From Leifsonia tongyongensis (lineage in GTDB: Bacteria; Actinomycetota; Actinomycetes; Actinomycetales; Microbacteriaceae), in contig NZ_JAAGWY010000002.1 of the NCBI RefSeq assembly GCF_010686705.1, positions 1,080,197 through 1,144,196 of the forward strand: DNA of 64,000 nucleotides, given 5' to 3'. This document shows, one piece after another, positions 60,087 to 64,000 of the stretch; within the stretch, counting starts at the first letter, position 1, and every line of letters starts with the position of its first letter. A program made the translations under genes and the position numbers. The notes beneath the pieces were generated by a model, which saw nothing but the letters and a program-made list of their open reading frames with translations, searched no databases and was not told where the DNA came from.

Positions 60087-60557
60087 TCACGGGGTCGGGG
60101 TCGGACTCGGGCTGATGACCGACGCCGTTGTCACCGTGTAGTTCGCGACCCAGCCGTTCTTGCCCGCGCTGGTGACGACCACCAACACGCCGTAGGCGTC
60201 GGATGTGAACGTGCCGGTGTTCGTGTCTCCGTCGGCGCCCTTGAATCCCCCGGTGAACCCCGCGGCGGTGAGCTGCTTCTCGATGTCTGCCGCCGCTGTC
60301 GCATCCGGCACCTTGACCGTGACGTTCCAGACCTTCTTGTCCTCACCGCCGACCGAGGCAGCGAAGACGACATCGCCCTTGTACAGCGGAACCGCTGAGG
60401 GGAAGTCGCTCGGAACCTTGTTGCCGCCGATGTCGACGTGTCCGCCGGTCACGTTCTTCACGATGCCCTCGACGTTGCCGCAGGCGCTCAGCGCCGGGGC
60501 GAGCCCCAGCGCAAGCACGATCGCGAGCGGAACGGCGACGCCTTTGCGCATGTTCAT
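60087..60557 (-). CDS. Hypothetical lipoprotein
   Basis: Protein of 156 residues with a signal peptide ending in a lipobox (ALSAC), then a domain of about 110 residues (SDFPSAVPLYKGDVVFAAS; DIEKQLTAAGFTGGF) and a Thr/Pro tail. It appears anchored to the outside of the membrane. No known function. The GGGGGAG site fits the ATG at 60557. It converges on efeB and may be unrelated to iron uptake. Confidence 0.78.
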   Translation of the reverse strand: MNMRKGVAVPLAIVLALGLAPALSACGNVEGIVKNVTGGHVDIGGNKVPSDFPSAVPLYKGDVVFAASVGGEDKKVWNVTVKVPDATAAADIEKQLTAAGFTGGFKGADGDTNTGTFTSDAYGVLVVVTSAGKNGWVANYTVTTASVISPSPTPTP

Positions 60558-60672
60558 GTCACACTCCCCCGGCGCCTGTGCGAAACGAGCCGCCTACCGC
60601 GAAGAATACGCCTGCTGCCGCCCGGCGCCCAGAGACGAGGTACCGCAGGGACGCCCGGACGCCCGGAGTCGC

Positions 60673-62595
60673 TCAGGCGTTCTGGTCCTGCTTCTTCAGC
60701 CGCGACGTCGCGCGAGCGCGAGCGGTCTGGTCGAGCTCGACCTTGCGGATGCGCACAGCGGCAGGCGTCACCTCGACGCACTCGTCTTCGCGGGCGAACT
60801 CGAGGCACTCCTCCAGGGTCAGCTGACGCGACGGAGTCATCGACTCGAAGTTGTCCGCCGTCGACTGACGCATGTTCGTCAGCTTCTTCTCCTTGGTGAT
60901 GTTGACGTCCATGTCGTCTGCCCGCGAGTTCTCGCCGATGACCATGCCCTCGTAGACCTCTTCGGTCGGGTTCACGAAGAACGTCATGCGCTCCTGGAGC
61001 GCGATGATCGCAAACGGAGTGACCACACCGGCGCGGTCTGCCACGATCGAGCCGTTGCTGCGCGTGACGATCTGTCCGGCCCACTCGTCGTAGCCGTGCA
61101 GGATCGCGTTCGCGATTCCGGTGCCGCGGGTGATCGTGAGGAACTCCGTGCGGAATCCGATCAGGCCGCGCGACGGCACGATGAACTCCATACGGACCCA
61201 GCCGGTGCCGTGGTTCGCCATGTTCTCCATGCGACCCTTGCGGGCGGCGAGCAGCTGGGTGATCGCGCCGAGGTACTCCTCGGGCACGTCGATCGTCAGG
61301 TGCTCGAACGGCTCGTGCGTCTTGCCGTCGACCTTCTTCGTGACAACCTGCGGCTTGCCGACGGTGAGCTCGTAGCCTTCTCGGCGCATCTGCTCGACGA
61401 GGATGGCGAGGGCCAGTTCTCCACGCCCCTGCACCTCCCACGCGTCCGGCCGGCCGATGTCGAGCACACGGAGTGACACGTTGCCCACGAGTTCGCGGTC
61501 GAGGCGATCCTTCACCATGCGTGCCGTCAGCTTGTGGCCCTTGACCTTGCCGACGAGCGGAGACGTGTTCGTGCCGACGGTCATCGAGATCGCGGGGTCG
61601 TCGACGTGGATCAGGGGAAGCGGGCGGATGTCGTCGGGGTCGGCCAGCGTGTCGCCGATCATGATGTCGGCGAAACCCGCGACGGCGACGATGTCACCGG
61701 GGCCGGCGCTCTCGGCCGGGTAGCGGTCGAGCGCCTTGGTGATCATCAGCTCGGTGACGCGCACGTTGTGCACATCGCCGTCGTGGCGGACCCAGGCGAC
61801 GGTCTGGCCCTTCTTCAGCGTTCCGTTGAAGATGCGGAGCAGCGCGAGCCGGCCGAGGAACGGAGACGCGTCGAGGTTGGTGACGTGCGCCTGCAGAGGA
61901 GCCGCGGGGTCGTAGGTCGGCGCCGGGATGTGCTCGAGGATCGCCTCGAACAACGGCTCGAGGTCGGGGTTGTCGGGGAGCTCGCCGTTCTCGGGCTTGT
62001 TGAGGCTCGCGGCTCCGTTGCGACCGGATGCGTAGACCACCGGCACATCGAGGATGGCGTCGAGATCGAGATCGGGGACGTCATCGGCGAGGTCGCTCGC
62101 GAGGCCGAGCAGGAGATCCTGGCTCTCATGCACGACGGCATCGATCCGCGCATCCGGACGATCGGTCTTGTTGACGAGGAGGATGACCGGCAGTTTGGCC
62201 TCGAGCGCCTTACGCAGCACGAAGCGGGTCTGCGGAAGCGGGCCCTCACTCGCGTCGACCAGAAGCACAACGCCGTCGACCATCGAGAGACCGCGCTCGA
62301 CCTCGCCGCCGAAGTCCGCGTGGCCCGGCGTGTCGATCACATTGATGGTGATCGGGCCGCTTGTCGCGTGCTTGCCGGCATACGAGATCGCCGTGTTCTT
62401 GGCGAGGATCGTGATGCCCTTCTCGCGCTCCAGCTCGTTGGAGTCCATCGCGCGCTCTTCGACGTGTTCGTGCGATGAGAACGAGTTCGTCTGCCGGAGC
62501 ATGGCGTCGACAAGGGTGGTCTTGCCGTGGTCGACGTGGGCGACGATCGCGACATTGCGCAGATCGGCGCGGTGTGCGACGGCGGTTTCAGACAT
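60673..62595 (-). CDS. typA: Translational GTPase TypA/BipA
   Basis: Protein of 640 residues. GTPase motifs G1 (AHVDHGKTTLVD), G3 (DTPGHADFGGEV) and G4 (LLVNKTDRPDAR) are present, followed by EF-G-like domains II, III and V and the BipA-specific C-terminal domain (GPYGM-like core replaced by NPTEEVYEGMVIGENSR and VNITKEKKLTNMR). It binds ribosomes and assists 50S assembly and growth under stress. ATG at 62595. A 13-bp inverted repeat and a TAAAAT -10 candidate lie upstream. Confidence 0.96.
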   Translation of the reverse strand: MSETAVAHRADLRNVAIVAHVDHGKTTLVDAMLRQTNSFSSHEHVEERAMDSNELEREKGITILAKNTAISYAGKHATSGPITINVIDTPGHADFGGEVERGLSMVDGVVLLVDASEGPLPQTRFVLRKALEAKLPVILLVNKTDRPDARIDAVVHESQDLLLGLASDLADDVPDLDLDAILDVPVVYASGRNGAASLNKPENGELPDNPDLEPLFEAILEHIPAPTYDPAAPLQAHVTNLDASPFLGRLALLRIFNGTLKKGQTVAWVRHDGDVHNVRVTELMITKALDRYPAESAGPGDIVAVAGFADIMIGDTLADPDDIRPLPLIHVDDPAISMTVGTNTSPLVGKVKGHKLTARMVKDRLDRELVGNVSLRVLDIGRPDAWEVQGRGELALAILVEQMRREGYELTVGKPQVVTKKVDGKTHEPFEHLTIDVPEEYLGAITQLLAARKGRMENMANHGTGWVRMEFIVPSRGLIGFRTEFLTITRGTGIANAILHGYDEWAGQIVTRSNGSIVADRAGVVTPFAIIALQERMTFFVNPTEEVYEGMVIGENSRADDMDVNITKEKKLTNMRQSTADNFESMTPSRQLTLEECLEFAREDECVEVTPAAVRIRKVELDQTARARATSRLKKQDQNA

Positions 62596-62622
62596 GCGTG
62601 CAGGCTCGACTCTCGGTCAGAA

Positions 62623-62658
62623 GTTTGTGGGGGTAACGTTCGATTTTACCCCACAAAC
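62623..62658. repeat. Near-perfect inverted repeat upstream of typA
   Basis: Arms GTTTGTGGGGGTAA (62623-62636) and TTACCCCACAAAC (62646-62658) differ only by one extra G and enclose a 9-base spacer. The repeat lies in the typA 5' region, 28 bases before its start, and covers a possible -10. It could be an operator, an mRNA hairpin, or the terminator of the upstream ABC gene, though no T tract follows. Confidence 0.6.
62643..62648 (-). promoter_or_regulatory. Possible -10 element of typA
   Basis: Minus-strand TAAAAT, a close match to the -10 consensus, inside the right arm of the inverted repeat. A GCGACA about 19 bases further upstream could be a weak -35. Confidence 0.4.
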
Positions 62659-62688
62659 GCACTGGCCTGTCGCGCCTGCACGCTGCTG

Positions 62689-64000
62689 TCAGAACTGGGC
62701 CGACGGCGGGACGTTCGGCTCCGGGTCCTCCAGGGGTGCCGCGATGTGCGGCCCCTCGTCGGATCCGGCCGCGAGGATCTCGCGACGGAGGTCGCGACGC
62801 TCGCGCTGCAGCTTCGGATCGGGAAGGGGCACGGCCGCGAGCAGTCGCTGGGTGTACGCCTCCTTCGGGTAGCGCAGGATCTCGTCGCGGGTGCCCGTCT
62901 CCACCAGGTTGCCGTGGTGCATGACGGCGATGCGCTCGGCGAGGACGTCGATGACCGCGAGGTCGTGCGTGACGAACAGGCAGGCGAAGTTCATCTCCTT
63001 CTGCAGCATCTGCATGAGGTCGAGCACGCGCGCCTGGACCGACACGTCGAGCGCGCTCGTCGGCTCGTCGGCGATGAGCACCTGCGGCTTCAGCGACAGC
63101 GCGCGGGCGATACCGACGCGCTGCTTCTGGCCACCGGACAGCTCGTGGGGATAGCGGGTGCGGTACGTGCGCGGAAGCTCGACGCTGTCGAGAAGTCGCT
63201 CGACCTCCTTGTTGAGGGTCGCGCCCTTCATGCCCTTGGCCAGCAGGAGAGGCTCCCCGATGCTGTCGCCGATGGGCAGTCGCGGGTTGAGCGAGGACGC
63301 CGGGTCCTGGAAGACGATGCCGACGTTCTTGTGCAACTGGCGGATCTCGTCGCGTCCTGCGTTCGAGATGTCCTGGCCGGCGACGACGAGCTTGCCCTCC
63401 GTGATCGGCAGGAGTCCGATCGCGGCCCGGCCCAGCGTGGTCTTGCCCGAGCCGGACTCGCCCACGAGCCCCAGCACTTCGCCCTCGCGGATCTGGAGGT
63501 TGATCTGGTCGGCGGCGCGGAACGCCGGAACGCGTCCACGCTTCGGGTACTCGATCGCCACGTTCTCGAACTTGACGACGATCTTGCGGGTGTCGCGCTC
63601 GTCGAGTTCCGCGGCCTCCTCCGCGAGGCGCTCGTTGATGGCGATGCGCTCTGCGAATTCCGCACTCTGCTGCGCAGTCTCGGAGCTCGTGGCGAGCGCC
63701 GCCGTCGTGTCGATCTCCTCGTCGCCGCGCTGCCCCAGGTGCGGAACGGCCTCGAGGAGGGCGATGGTGTACGGGTGCGTCGGGTTGGCGAAGACCTCTT
63801 CGACCGTTCCGGTCTCGACGATGTCGCCCTTGCGCATGACCGCGATGTTGTCCGCGAGGTCGGCGACGACCCCCATGTCATGGGTGATCAGCAGGATGGC
63901 GCTGTCGAGCCGGTCGCGCAGGCTCCGGAGCAGGTCGAGGATCTCGGCCTGCACGGTCACGTCCAGCGCCGTGGTCGGCTCGTCCGCGATGAGGAGCTTG
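62689..64000 (-). CDS. Fused oligopeptide ABC transporter ATPase (DppDF-like), partial
   Basis: Incomplete at its 5' end, which lies beyond the right edge. The visible 437 residues start at Walker B of a first ABC domain (LLIADEPTTALDVTVQAE, then ITHDMGVVADLADNIAVM), followed by a linker of about 60 residues and a complete second ABC domain: Walker A (LVGESGSGKTTLGRAAIGL), Q loop (FQDPASSLNPRL), signature (ELSGGQKQRVGIARAL), Walker B (VLIADEPTSALD) and the switch His (FVTHDLAVI). The oligopeptide-specific C-terminal extension is present in both halves. It powers peptide or nickel uptake; permeases should lie to the right. Confidence 0.92.
   Translation of the reverse strand, partial: KLLIADEPTTALDVTVQAEILDLLRSLRDRLDSAILLITHDMGVVADLADNIAVMRKGDIVETGTVEEVFANPTHPYTIALLEAVPHLGQRGDEEIDTTAALATSSETAQQSAEFAERIAINERLAEEAAELDERDTRKIVVKFENVAIEYPKRGRVPAFRAADQINLQIREGEVLGLVGESGSGKTTLGRAAIGLLPITEGKLVVAGQDISNAGRDEIRQLHKNVGIVFQDPASSLNPRLPIGDSIGEPLLLAKGMKGATLNKEVERLLDSVELPRTYRTRYPHELSGGQKQRVGIARALSLKPQVLIADEPTSALDVSVQARVLDLMQMLQKEMNFACLFVTHDLAVIDVLAERIAVMHHGNLVETGTRDEILRYPKEAYTQRLLAAVPLPDPKLQRERRDLRREILAAGSDEGPHIAAPLEDPEPNVPPSAQF

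Noticed and set aside
1-64000. CRISPR arrays, insertion sequences, prophage or integrase sites
   Set aside because: No regularly spaced repeats, transposase or integrase motifs were found. Gene content and base composition look uniform.

Overview
The window is chromosomal DNA from a high-GC Gram-positive actinobacterium, most likely of the family Microbacteriaceae. This is inferred from strong GC bias at third codon positions, frequent GTG starts, and typical actinobacterial families (DUF3107, DUF3117, UPF0182, DUF2342 metalloprotease, an AdnA/AdnB helicase-nuclease pair, EfeUOB, a DapC/DapD/DapE set). From memory, two stretches follow the gene order of Mycobacterium tuberculosis: about 15.7-35.5 kb resembles Rv3193c-Rv3211 and about 40-49 kb resembles Rv1220c-Rv1232c. 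No insertion sequence, prophage, CRISPR array or rRNA was seen. Coding density is very high and no gene-free stretch exceeds 300 bases.

Region by region. 0-3.7 kb: an EcsC-like protein, then an envelope-glycan cluster of two family 2 glycosyltransferases around a CDP-alcohol phosphatidyltransferase. 3.8-6.8 kb: an HtrA-type membrane protease and a PLP aminotransferase. 6.8-14.2 kb: an eight-gene, tightly overlapping minus-strand operon of a receiver-PIG-L deacetylase fusion, an ATP-grasp ligase, a PHP hydrolase, a processive membrane glycosyltransferase, a 46-residue membrane peptide, a stand-alone receiver, a PAS histidine kinase and a nitrilase-family amidase. I regard this as the best candidate for an undescribed system: a two-component-controlled amino-sugar or polysaccharide modification pathway. 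14.3 kb: the initiator tRNA-Met. 14.5-35.5 kb: PASTA and SHOCT membrane proteins, UPF0182, a Lon/PDZ protease, a DUF2342 zincin, an Ocin-ThiF-like protein, UvrD2-like helicase, NudC, a pseudokinase-like APH protein, AdnB/AdnA, DUF3107, a ferritin-like protein and a DEAD-box RNA helicase.

35.6-50.6 kb: a secreted lytic-transglycosylase-like protein, a second PHP phosphoesterase, an Xaa-Pro aminopeptidase, a general-stress membrane protein, an MgtE-N/CBS protein with DUF1003 and Mrp, a PLP decarboxylase with an MFS transporter, TatB, an O-methyltransferase, DUF3117, a PIG-V-like mannosyltransferase, and divergent dapE/dapD. 50.7-64 kb: penicillin acylase family protein, citrate synthase, dapC-fdxA, the iron-uptake operon efeUOB behind a DtxR/IdeR-type box, a lipoprotein, TypA/BipA, and the 3' part of a fused oligopeptide ABC transporter ATPase that runs off the right edge.

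DapC, DapD and DapE supply three successive steps of the succinylase route to diaminopimelate and lysine. EfeU, EfeO and the Tat-exported EfeB form one iron-import module. AdnA/AdnB, UvrD2 and NudC form a repair and nucleotide-housekeeping block. Several genes carry a TANNNT-like -10 hexamer 6-8 bases before the start codon, so leaderless transcripts appear common here.
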